A stretch of 64,000 bases of DNA from contig OZ029914.1 in assembly GCA_964023275.1 (NCBI GenBank), positions 10,237,561-10,301,560 on the forward strand, written 5' to 3'. Made by a program: the position numbers and the translations under genes. The notes under the pieces were generated by a model. That model saw only the letters and a program-made list of their open reading frames with translations, was not told where the DNA came from and did no database searches. This DNA is from Norana najaformis (Eukaryota > Annelida > Clitellata > Crassiclitellata > Hormogastridae). Shown here in pieces: positions 1-8,749 of this stretch; position 1 is the first letter of the stretch; every line of letters begins with the position of its first letter.

Positions 1-1
1 A

Positions 2-148
2 GCAAGTTATCCTTTAATTTCTGGCAGTTATGCTATTAGAAACTTTTCACTAACAGGAACTTTTGATATTTTAAGTCCTACATTAAGTTATTTTATGGCA
101 GCAACACAAGTTTATTCTGAAAAGCCTATTTTTAACAGATTACCGTAA
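2..148 (+). CDS. possible 3' end of a coding exon, unrecognised
   Basis: One frame is open from the window edge (base 2) for 48 codons and ends with TAA at 146-148. The translation has normal amino-acid variety (it contains YAIRNFSLTGTFDIL and ends KPIFNRLP), but I recognise no family. It is too short to be convincing, and a chance open frame in AT-rich DNA is a real alternative. If real, it is the terminal exon of a gene lying mostly outside the window. It is in a different frame from the propeller exon and is closed about 100 bp before it. Confidence 0.2.
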   Translation, partial: ASYPLISGSYAIRNFSLTGTFDILSPTLSYFMAATQVYSEKPIFNRLP

Positions 149-236
149 AGCGTTTTATTAAGAAAATTTTTACAGGTTTTTATGAAGTTGTTTTTGACGA
201 CTTTTTTCAATTTTCGTATATGAACTTCGTTACAAA

Positions 237-1088
237 TTGGCTCTAGGGACAATCATAACAAAAGCCTCATCGGAGAAGTTCGGTTCGGATGTCGTTGGAT
301 TGGCGATCTTAGGCGAAGAATTGTTTGTTTTGAGTGAAAAGAATTCAGAAGTTGAAATTTACGATTCGATTGGATTCACTTTCAGTCGTCGATGGAATTT
401 GAAGGAATTAATTCATCCAAAGGGCATAGGATCCTGCAACAGAAATAATTGTCTCTACATTATGGATTACAAAGGCCTTTGGAAGTCGAAGGAAATCCTA
501 AGAGTTGATCCAGATGGAATATTAATAAAGAAGTGGTCAACAGGAAGCGCTTATGGAGTAGGTTTGTCTGTAACAGATGAATCGAATGTCATTTTATCTG
601 TTTATCGGGAAAATAAATTAAAAGAATACTCGCCAGATGGACAGTTGATCCGTGAATTAAATCTATCAGTAAACGCAGGTTTTAGTTGGCCAAGGCATGC
701 TGTAAAACTGACCAATGGTCATTTCGTGGTATGTCATGGCGAACGTACTAATGATCTGCACAGAGTGTGTGTGGTGGATGCAGATGGGAAACTTAAAAAA
801 TCGTTCGGTGTAAAACGTGGATCGACTATTGGACAATTGAACTGTCCGGGATATTTGGCCGTCGATGAAAATGGATTCGTCATAGCTCTGGATTCAGGGA
901 ACTGTCGAGTTTTGTTATTGGATTCAGATTTGGAATTAAAGAAAGAAATTCTCTCAAAAGAAAAACACGGACTATATTGTCCACGGAAGATTCTTCTCGA
1001 TCAGACAAATAACCAACTGTTTGTGGCTGACAACGATTGGCTCAATGAACGGATTTTTATTTTCGATTTAAGTCTCTTAAATAAGTGA
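237..1088 (+). CDS. NHL-type beta-propeller protein, C-terminal or single exon
   Basis: An open frame of about 283 codons ends in TGA at 1086-1088. It reads as six repeats of about 40-45 residues, each with a hydrophobic strand, then a D/N-G turn, then a second strand. Examples are ELFVLSEKNSEVEIYD, ILRVDPDGILIKKW, LKEYSPDGQLIREL, VCVVDADGKLKKSF, FVIALDSGNCRVLLLD and QLFVADNDWLNERIFIFD. This is the pattern of NHL propellers, such as the C-terminal domain of TRIM-NHL proteins, which bind RNA or protein. No RING, B-box or coiled coil is visible upstream. The frame has no ATG near its start and is open back to base 198. The exon may therefore begin at a splice acceptor (AG at 245-246 after a T-rich tract), with the rest of the protein encoded outside the window. 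The propeller assignment is solid; the gene identity is not. Confidence 0.8.
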   Translation: MALGTIITKASSEKFGSDVVGLAILGEELFVLSEKNSEVEIYDSIGFTFSRRWNLKELIHPKGIGSCNRNNCLYIMDYKGLWKSKEILRVDPDGILIKKWSTGSAYGVGLSVTDESNVILSVYRENKLKEYSPDGQLIRELNLSVNAGFSWPRHAVKLTNGHFVVCHGERTNDLHRVCVVDADGKLKKSFGVKRGSTIGQLNCPGYLAVDENGFVIALDSGNCRVLLLDSDLELKKEILSKEKHGLYCPRKILLDQTNNQLFVADNDWLNERIFIFDLSLLNK

Positions 1089-1134
1089 AAAATCGTAACA
1101 AAAAAGTAAATGCAAATAATATCTTTCACTCGAA

Positions 1135-1140
1135 AATAAA
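1135..1140 (+). promoter_or_regulatory. poly(A) signal AATAAA of the propeller gene
   Basis: A canonical AATAAA lies 47 bp after the TGA stop of the propeller ORF, in AT-rich sequence. Position and motif fit a cleavage/polyadenylation signal and support this being the 3' end of the gene. Confidence 0.6.
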
Positions 1141-1945
1141 AGTAATTTCCTTTCAATTTTATTTTGATGAATTTCATATAAATATTCCAGAGTATGAAGT
1201 TTCTTATCTCGTTTTACAAAAAACACTCATATCATTTTCTTAAGAACTGAGCCATTATTATTTTAGTATTGATGTGTCGCCTGATTTTCGTTTACTTTTC
1301 AACGGAATATCAGATAAGGTGTTCAACCTAGTTTAATTTTTTTCCAATTTCCAAAAAGTGATTTATCTAACGAAAATTTGTTTGTGTATATAGTCTACAT
1401 TATGCAAAAGAACTTTCTTCGTGAAATTTGATGCCTTGTTGTTTGCTGCAGAAAGTTTCTTAGTTGCTGTATGGGACATCATGCTAAATAGATGTAATTT
1501 GTTGGGAAGTAATACATGTGAGCGATATATGTCTGAATAGGGTGTGTTGTAGTTATGGTAATTGAAGAACTTTATAGGTGATGTTGCTTTCGATAATATA
1601 TGTATTTAAATGCAAAATAGGTTTAACAATTCATACAATTGAATGTCGCATAAGTCATCTCTGAATAGAGATATATTGCCCAACTAGCCAGAAAATGAAA
1701 AAGACTGCTAAATCTATAAAGAGATCTTGGTTTATTATTATAATGGAAAAGTTTACAAAGCGCCTTTACAAGTATCTGGTTTGTGAGAGATAACTTAGAA
1801 GGCGCTTTTATATAAAGAATCAACTCTTCGGCTAATTTTCGCTCTGCCTAAACAAGAATAAATTCATTCGCTTGTATTTAATAATTGCAAGCATCTCTCC
1901 AACTCCCCATACGCAAATACAAAGCAACATAGGCCTACACAATAG
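1141..1945. other. AT-rich intergenic stretch
   Basis: No open frame with coding character, no repeat family and no RNA gene could be recognised here. Confidence 0.6.
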
Positions 1946-1949
1946 TTCA

Positions 1950-2210
1950 GACGGGCAGCGGTAGTGAACGATCTAGCCCCACTAATTCATTAAAAATTGA
2001 CATGGTTGAGGCCGTGTGGTCGCTATGCCACCCGGTTATGAGATGATGAGGTTTGAGGTGGTTTCCCGTTGCCTTCCTCACAGACAATTGTGGATGAGCA
2101 ACTTGTCCAAGGTTGCTACGCAGTGGCTTGAGGCAGATTTGAACCCGCAATCCTTCGATTACGAGGCACCGATCATACCACTACACCATCTAACTACCAT
2201 GTCCCGCAGG
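1950..2210. repeat. SINE-like composite with a tRNA-like head (minus strand)
   Basis: The left part (about 1950-2030) matches the dispersed family with the core GGGCAGCGGTGGTGAAG ... AATTCATTGAAAAATGAGCAGGGTCGAGGCC. The right part read on the minus strand resembles a tRNA gene: an A-box-like TGGTGTAGTGGTATGATC and a B-box GGGTTCAAATC about 40 bases later. The anticodon stem does not pair properly, so this is a tRNA-derived SINE head and not a functional tRNA. The 2020-2110 part reappears inverted at about 3400-3510. Confidence 0.5.
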
Positions 2211-2349
2211 AAAGGTTTTAAAAAGAAGAGACTGCTTAATAGAGACCTACCACAAAAAAACGCTGCAACTATAACTCCATCAGAAATCAGATTATATTAG
2301 ATTAAGTTGGATAATAGTAGCCTAATTAGCTGTATTGGTTAAAGCATAC

Positions 2350-2570
2350 TTCAAGGCGCCTCCATGCGTGAAGATGTCGGTTGGCATATGGATTGTCGCC
2401 ACATTTCAGAGAATTTAATCTCGGGCTAGCACGGTCCGTACATGGGGACATCAAATGGCGTAGCGCCCACACAAACAGGCAGCGGTGGTGAAGTATCTCA
2501 TCCGATTAATTCATTGAAACATGAGCAGGGTCAAGGCCATATTCTCGCTATGGTATAACATATACGTCTT
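2350..2570 (+). repeat. dispersed repeat, family C (GGCGCCTCCATG...GGTCGCTAT)
   Basis: This is a near full-length copy of a dispersed element. It starts GGCGCCTCCATGCGTGAAGATG, passes through CTCGGGCTAGCACGGTCCGTAC, and ends near the GCAGGGTCAAGGCCATA / TCGCTATGG segment. Other copies lie at about 3205-3390, 24159-24370 and 57361-57505 (+), and at 4140-4310 and 11360-11460 (minus). Confidence 0.7.
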
Positions 2571-3109
2571 CATTTCTATTTTATTGAATGGGATTAGTTT
2601 GAGTCAGACCACACAAAGACGTACGGCGGTAGAGAATGAGAGACAGACAGCTATGCTGAGACAAAGACTAACAGAAGCAGAACTAAGAACAACGTACATT
2701 AACAGAAATAGACAGCCATATGAAAACGCATCGTCGTCGTTGTCGATGTCGTTGTCCGGTTCATTATCTAATTGAAAAGGGACTCCGGTGAGTAGAAGGA
2801 GGAGCAATGATAGATTCTCCGTAATCCTACCATCGACTCTAAATCCACCTAGCAGTTCGTCGAGTGCGCTCAGGAGTGCGATAGCAGACCAACGACAGAA
2901 TAGAGGCATAAAGTAAGAGGCAATTATGGAGAACCATGGGAGATCTGTCGAGTTCATCCAGGACGATATAAACTTTGCACAGTATGTAGCTAGACATTTA
3001 TGTAGCGCCTATTGAGAACCTCTCAAAGGTTGACGCAGCGAGATATGCTTTGCGAGAAAAAGAGTACCACTCCGTTCACATCCATAAAAAGTAAGGCACC
3101 CGCTTGTTT

Positions 3110-3190
3110 CAATTTAAATGGCTCAGCGCCATCGATTGATTCTCATTCATTAGATGGTGGTGTTTAATAAATACAGAAATAATAATAAAA
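3110..3190 (+). repeat. SINE family B, 3' fragment
   Basis: Only the tail is present: GCTCAGCGCCATCGATTGAT ... CATTAGATGGTGGTGTTTAATAAATACAGAAATAATAATAA. It matches the 3' end of the tRNA-derived SINE at 3555-3755 and the copies at 16020 and 43412. Confidence 0.7.
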
Positions 3191-3204
3191 GCTTTGTCTC
3201 CGCT

Positions 3205-3510
3205 AGTCAGAGTGGTGTTTAAGGCACTTGTTTGCATACTCGGGCTAGCAAGGTCCGTTCACCGGGATCTTAACTGCCATGGCACCCATTCAAATGGGCA
3301 GCTGTGGTGAAGGATTTCACCCAATAAATTCATTAAAAAATGCGCAGGGTCGCGGCCATATGGTCGCTATAGAAAAACGTACACATTTGAATTTGTGTAT
3401 ACATAGCGACCTTGGACAATTTTCTCACTCACAATTGGTTGTGAGAAAGTCAACGGAAAATCACCTCACTCATCTCGTCCCCGGGTGGCATGTAGCCAAT
3501 GGACCTGCTT
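3205..3510 (+). repeat. dispersed repeat, family C, plus inverted partner segment
   Basis: 3205-3390 repeats the family C core (CTCGGGCTAGCAAGGTCCGTTC, GGGCAGCTGTGGTGAAGG, AATTCATTAAAAAATGCGCAGGG). The following 3395-3510 segment, read on the minus strand, matches 2020-2110 (CCACCCGG, GATGAGTGAGGTG, CAATTGTG...GTCCAAGGTCGCTA). This gives a nested or inverted arrangement. Confidence 0.6.
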
Positions 3511-3554
3511 TCGGAGAGCGAACTCATCATCATCGTGGGGCACGATAGTCTATT

Positions 3555-3755
3555 TGTGGGGCACTGTAGTCTATTGGAGAGAGTGCTCGGCTTGTAACGC
3601 GGAGAGTACGGGTTCGAAACTTTCCCGAGACGGTTACTGTGTAAGGACCTTGAGCAAGCCCTTCACTCACAATTGCTCGGCGCCATCGATTGATGCTAGT
3701 CATTAGATAGTGGCGTCTAATAAATGCAGAAATAATAATAATAATAATCATCATC
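3555..3755 (+). repeat. tRNA-derived SINE, family B
   Basis: The head resembles a tRNA: an A-box-like segment, then the B-box GGGTTCGAAAC at about 3610. The body contains GGTTACTGTGTAAGGACCTTGAGCAAG. The tail ATCGATTGATGCTAGTCATTAGATAGTGG...AATAAATGCAGAAAT runs into an (AAT)n/(CAT)n microsatellite at 3735-3768. The same body and tail occur at 16020-16205 and 43412-43592. Confidence 0.8.
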
Positions 3756-4139
3756 ATCATCATCACGCGCATACATGCATACAGTGTATACTATAAGCGC
3801 GTACGTCGGTGTCGTATACGAACAAGAGTTGGTATATTATACATTGATGGATGCCCTTGGTGCATCCATCGCTGATGACAAATGCGTGTAGTTGCGTGTG
3901 ACACAACATTGTCGTTCATTCGTCTATTATCGATATTGCACCATTTGATATTGTGTTCATCCATTGTCTGTGATGCCGCCTCTGTTAGTGTAGGAAACGA
4001 CACAGTCGATATGAATAAATAAAATCATACACACGGTGCATGTGCTATTGTTCACACTGGGGCCTCTCATACACATTCATACGATTATCTATGTACATAC
4101 AGTCATACGTTGACCCGCATACACAGAAAGGTAAATGCA

Positions 4140-4310
4140 CACGTTTTTTCTGTAGCGACAGTATAGCCTTGACCCTGTTCATTTTTCAATGAATTTGTCG
4201 GGTTAGATACTACACCACCGCTATCCGTTTTGAATGCACGCCACATCATTTAAAGTTACCATGCATGGACCGTGCTTGCTCCAGATTCAAATCCTCGCCA
4301 TTAGAGGCCC
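4140..4310 (-). repeat. dispersed repeat, family C, minus orientation
   Basis: The copy reads TAGCGAC..GTATAGCCTTGACCCTGTTCATTTTTCAATGAATT on the + strand. This is the reverse complement of the family C core, followed by its upstream segment up to the ATGCATGGACCGTGC portion. Confidence 0.65.
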
Positions 4311-4441
4311 CTGGACGCACGCGTTAACCAATATGTACAGTATTGTCTATGAGACTGTTTTGGAATCATCCGCGTCTGGCTGTGTCTTCTAACACCTAGG
4401 GTTTTCAGAGGTACTTAAAAAGCGCTATATTAATTGTCCAA

Positions 4442-4505
4442 GTACATATAAACATAGATACATATGCCTACATACATAAATACATACATATACACCCATA
4501 CATTT
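4442..4505. repeat. (ACAT)n-type microsatellite
   Basis: Imperfect run of ATAC/ACAT units. The short open frame over its end is not considered coding. Confidence 0.6.
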
Positions 4506-4749
4506 AAGATACCTGCACGAGGTGGTACTTCTTCGGCTAGTCCGCTGTGCGTAACGTTTTCAACATATTATCGTTCAACATATCTAATGCTTTCCTCACT
4601 ACACAGTTCCGTCTTACTGTCACCTAATAGTTACCTCAACGCAGCACCTACCAGGGACTCAGAACACGGTTTCAACTGTGAATCTTGGGTGGGACTGGGT
4701 GGGTCGGTTCTAATTATGTGCGAGCGTTTGCCAGCGTATATCACACGTA

Positions 4750-4952
4750 GTTAAATGAACATTTTTCTTCTCGTTAGCTTAAATGGTGATAGAGGTAACC
4801 AAGGACCACACATTTACCTGTAAGAAAACGGAGTTCTAGCATCTGATAAAGTGACACATTACTAGAACTTGCTTGCTAACAGATTAATGTGTGGTCCCTA
4901 AAGAACTCTTTCACCATTCAAGCCGACGAGAAGAAAGAAGATTGTTCAGTTA
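4750..4952. mobile_element. palindromic MITE-like element
   Basis: Two arms of about 88 bp (4750-4839 and about 4862-4952) are reverse complements at roughly 75% identity. They share TTCTTCTCG, GGCTTGAATGGTGA, GGACCACACATT and GTTCTAG. They flank a loop of about 22 bp, as in a fold-back miniature inverted-repeat element. No transposase and no clear target duplication were found. Confidence 0.55.
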
Positions 4953-5097
4953 CCTACATGAGATATAATCGTCGTAACTTATGAGGTTCCCAAAAGGTTC
5001 CATATAAATAATCAGATACGTTGCTAATGATTACTCCATACTAACGAAGATGTATTGTAGGCTTCCTCGATGTGTTGAAAATTATCATGAGAAACTG

Positions 5098-5175
5098 AAT
5101 CTAATCTAAGCTAATGACTTCTATGGCGCCGGTAGCATAGTGTGCAAGGCATCTGGCGATGGTAAGATCGTATTC
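5098..5175 (-). repeat. LINE 3'-tail repeat (ATAACGGCGCTATAGAAGT family), minus
   Basis: AATCTAATCTAAG..ACTTCTATGGCGCC..GCATAGTGTGCAAGGCATC is the reverse complement of the tail seen after the LINE fragment at 46960-47880. It is probably a 5'-truncated insertion. Confidence 0.6.
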
Positions 5176-5220
5176 AAGAATCATAAGTCGTTGGAGAAGC
5201 CCGGTCGATATCCTATAGGT

Positions 5221-5515
5221 CAGTAAAGTAAAGTAAAGTGTCTCATATTCCACAAGTGAGACGTAGGAGAGTCGCTCATTTCCTTTTCCTTAGGCCCTTG
5301 AACCGGCAATGGATGAATCCCAAGGTCCTGGACACGGCACCAGTGCATCACAGGACTTGCCGTTTACTTCCCAGCTTAAGCCGGTACCAAATTATACTGC
5401 TTGGGGACAGAGGTGAGCAAACAACTTGCCCAGGGTCGTTACACGCAGTCGAACCCGCAACCCTATCATCGTTGACCAAGCACGTTACCGATGGACCACC
5501 GTGCCGGACAGGGAA
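5221..5515 (-). repeat. tRNA-derived SINE, family A, minus orientation
   Basis: A nearly complete copy read on the minus strand. It has the head GGTGGTCCATCGGTAACG, a B-box GGGTTCGACTGCG, the body GGGCAAGTTGTTTGC, CAAGCAGTATAATTTGG, CTTAAGCTGGGAAGTAAACG and GTGTCCAGGACCTTGGGAT, and a (ACTTT)n tail (the AGTAAAGTAAAG at its + strand start). Other copies are at 6310, 18811, 29797, 35593, 36121 and 52815. Confidence 0.85.
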
Positions 5516-6309
5516 GCCAGAAATCAGGCTATGATGGGTAAACAAGTTAAAACAGACGAGTCTTAAATTTTAGACTTGAACGATATCAAAGAACTGAGGT
5601 TTTGCAGGCTATTTCATGGTATCTTCCATTATACACTTCTGTTATCGAAATGGAAGCGTCATCTTCCTCTTACTACTTTCCTCTCTCCTCCAGAATGTCC
5701 TCCTCATCTTCATCCTCCTCCTTCTTGTCATTCTCCTCCCCTCCTTTTTTGTACGCGTTGCAAGCTTGGACATATTCTCGCTGAAGTGTTCGGTCGGTCA
5801 GTGCAGACGACCTTCATGCGTCTGCGAACTTCTGCATAAGAGTACATGGACCAGATACGCCTAGCGTTGTGAGTGTTCAGATGCCTGATGTTTTCATATA
5901 AAGCCACAGCTGAAGCAGGTTTCTGGTACAAGTGCAATAACTGTCAGAGAAACATACGTCTATGCGCCTTCTAACAACTTAAGTGTCTGGCATCTGCGTA
6001 AACTTGTCTGATTTATTGGGAAAGACGTAACTAGACGCTGGTATGGCGAAGAAGGATAATTAACAGGTGAGTCTTGGTTCTTCTATTACATCATACTCTA
6101 GATACGGAGTAGTGTTGGCTGATGCGGCATGTACGGCAACTGAGAGGCTAATGCGTCGGCTCTTTTCATCTGCAACCTGGGTTCGAATCCTTGGGCTTTC
6201 CTGTGAAGTCAACATAGATCGCATTGTCTAACTGTGCACAGCCTCTGAGGCGATCGTCTTTGATCTGAATGCCTTCTTAAATCCAGTACAAAGAATATAG
6301 GGAAACATC
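5516..6309. other. no gene recognised
   Basis: A TCC/CTC-rich patch at 5660-5750 opens several overlapping short frames through low complexity. Nothing else can be supported. Confidence 0.5.
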
Positions 6310-6590
6310 GCCGGCAAGGTGGTCTATGGGTAACGTGTTTGGTTAATGATAATGCGGGATCGGGTTCGATCCCGTGTAACTACCATGGGCAAATTATTTG
6401 CGCACACCGTGCCTCTGTCACCAAGCAGTGTAATTTACCACCGGCGTAAGCTTGGAAGTAAACTGTAAGTCCTTTGATGCACTGGCCCCGTGTCCAGGAC
6501 CTTGGGATTCGCCGACTGCTGTCTGAAGGGCCTAAAGAAAAGGAGATGAGCGCCTTCCCTACGTCTCACTTGTGGGATATGGGATAATCT
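6310..6590 (+). repeat. tRNA-derived SINE, family A, plus orientation
   Basis: Head GGTGGTCTATGGGTAACG, B-box GGGTTCGATCCCG at about 6363, then the CACCGTGCCTCTGTCACCAA, GGAAGTAAACTG, GTGTCCAGGACCTTGGGATT and CTCACTTGTGGGATATGG segments typical of the family. This is the clearest sense copy. It lacks a proper anticodon stem and is not a tRNA gene. Confidence 0.85.
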
Positions 6591-6795
6591 TACTAACATC
6601 GCCGAGTACCATTCAGTGATTTTCAGTGCACGCAGCATTTGACCAAAAGCTATCCCGTCAGCCTTGCAGTACCGGATCTGGGCTTATATACTGTTGCACT
6701 TAAGATTGCTATTTTGTTATGGAGTTATGTACTCCCACCGAGCTACTGATTGAAGGCTTCTGTTGATTGATTCATCAACTGAAAGATACAAGTTT

Positions 6796-6960
6796 AATGC
6801 AATAATAATATAAGTTTTGTACATCATCCATTTATTATTTATTCCTGGACTCTTGTGCGCCCCGACATTTGATATTGTTAAGCACCCTTGAAGTAGCTTG
6901 CTATTGACAATGCTGTGTAAATTGTCGTTATTACAATTACAGTTACAATTACAAAAATTT
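6796..6960 (+). repeat. dispersed repeat, family D, copy 1
   Basis: About 165 bp from AATGCAATAATAATATAAG to the (ATTACA)n tail is nearly identical to 8577-8745, including TTTGTACATCATCCATTTAT and CACCCTTGAAGTAGCTTGC. The ATTACA-rich end suggests a LINE or SINE 3' tail. Confidence 0.7.
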
Positions 6961-7316
6961 TCTGCTCATGCTGTCAAAAGGACAACCCTAGAGGGTCAAT
7001 TAACACGCCAGATATAGGGTTGTCCTCTTTCCGTTAGAAGTATTTCAGATATCCATTGTAAATTGAAATTGTAAATGAATACAATTCAAATGAAAATAAA
7101 TAAGATTATACTTCTAAATTTACAGAACAGTTCCATATTAGTACACAATGAAATGGCCAAATAAATTAACAGATAATTCTTCAATTCTATTCTGAAACGT
7201 GATAAAGGCGATTTAGTTGTCCTGCAAGCAGGAATGGAGTTTACAATTGGGGCTAGAGTATTTGATAGAAAACAATTTTTATTAATTCTGTTGTTAGAAA
7301 AATAGATCCATAGATC

Positions 7317-7545
7317 CTAACCTGATTCCTATTCTTCTTCCCTCTTATCTATATTGTCGCTCCAATTCCAAACACCATCCACCGTATAGCCGCCTGACTG
7401 TCTGCCTGCCTGCCTCTTGGATCTTGACCTGGAATCATTTCTAATCTTCCTGCATAATAATTTTGTTTTGACTGAGCGCCTGTGAATAAGCAGGTTCCGG
7501 CGACTTGGTAATCTCGAATTTACAATTACGATTACAACTGGAATG
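7317..7545 (+). mobile_element. LINE 3' end, family E
   Basis: Matches 17640-17870 and 18275-18520: TCCTATTCTTCTTCCCTCTTATCT, CAAACACCATCCACCGTA, CTTGGATCTTGACCTGGAA, TGACTGAGCGCCTGTGAATAAG and a (ATTACG)n end. It is read as the 3' end of a non-LTR retrotransposon because the 17.5-kb copy is preceded by reverse-transcriptase C-terminal coding sequence. Confidence 0.6.
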
Positions 7546-8390
7546 CTTTTTTCAGTAACTGTTACAGAATATTTGTTAAGCCCTCTTATTAAGTAACTAA
7601 GTAATCTTTAATAGCATAAGACTAACGTCATTGAGGCGCTCTGTACGTGGCTGACATTGAGATGGAAAATGTATTGCCTGTTGATTAAAGATTCCTTGCC
7701 AGAGGGTAACAGGTGTGTCGGCTCTTATTCATTGTGAATTAGGAATATGTATGAATTACAAAAATTTATATGCCTTATAGGTAACATATTCTTCACCATA
7801 CACTTCTTATTCCAGCCACGTAAGTCTGCCGAGTTACTATGCATACAGTTAATCGTATGTGGATATAAATGTGTTTATGCAAGAATTGTTTGTGTATATA
7901 TTTATTATTCATAAACATAAATGGTACATATTATGTGCAAATTCAATCTAATCTAATGAGCATGATATATGATGTCGTTTTATCATGGGTCATTCATTAC
8001 GAATCGAAGTCCACAATAATCGCATCGAATGATAGTCAAGACAAATCGTGGAAAACTGTCAGGTTGCTCCTGCACATTTTCAGAGATGGAGACAGTTACA
8101 GAAGCAGTGATAGTTACAGAGGCAAACACAGAGATATTTGCAGAAACAGAGACAAATACAGATGCAGATTGCCCTGAGGGGATGCTAAGCACGAACAGAC
8201 TAGAGTAAGCGGACTATAAAGATGGCGTTTTGGGTCTAAAATGGAGTTTCTGTCATAAGCTTCTAACTTGTCGTAAGACATTGCACAGATCGCTGGAAGT
8301 AAAGGGAAACTGAAAACAGTAAGTAGGCGTCCAAAGACTACGAAATGACTACAGTTCCACTTGAAGTAATCATCAAATTTGATGCATTGT
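7546..8390. other. no gene recognised
   Basis: Short overlapping frames around 7869-8192 on both strands cover an imperfect ACAG-rich repeat (8090-8165) and lack coding character. Confidence 0.5.
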
Positions 8391-8392
8391 GA

Positions 8393-8430
8393 ATTATGAT
8401 AACGGCGCTATAGAAGTCATACGATTGGCG
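8393..8430 (+). repeat. LINE 3'-tail repeat (ATAACGGCGCTATAGAAGT family)
   Basis: GCATTGTGAATTATGATAACG followed by GCGCTATAGAAGTCAT matches the dispersed tail. Degenerate shorter copies occur at 9987-10012 and 12328-12366. Confidence 0.55.
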
Positions 8431-8576
8431 CAATTGAGACCAGTTTCACGTGAATTATATCAATAATGAATAGGTCCTATATAAGCCAAAAATTCTTGTG
8501 TAAGCATAGATATATACATAGATCAGTATTTAAATGTGTACGTGATAGTTAGAAAGGCTTGAAAGGCTACAATAAG

Positions 8577-8745
8577 CATAATGCAATAATAATATAAGCT
8601 TTGTACATCATCCATTTATTATTTATTATTGGACTCTTGTGCGCGCCGACATTTGACATTGTAAAACACCCTTGAAGTAGCTTGCAACTGACGATGCTGT
8701 GTAAATTATCGTGATTACAATTACAATTACAAATATTTTTATGCT
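8577..8745 (+). repeat. dispersed repeat, family D, copy 2
   Basis: Nearly identical to 6796-6960 (same order of motifs and same ATTACAATTACA end). The copies lie 1.8 kb apart in the same orientation. Independent insertions or a segmental duplication are both possible. Confidence 0.7.
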
Positions 8746-8749
8746 TATG

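Noticed and set aside
2108-2210. Apparent tRNA on the minus strand
   Set aside because: A- and B-box-like motifs exist, but the anticodon stem does not pair and the unit is embedded in a dispersed repeat; it is a SINE head.
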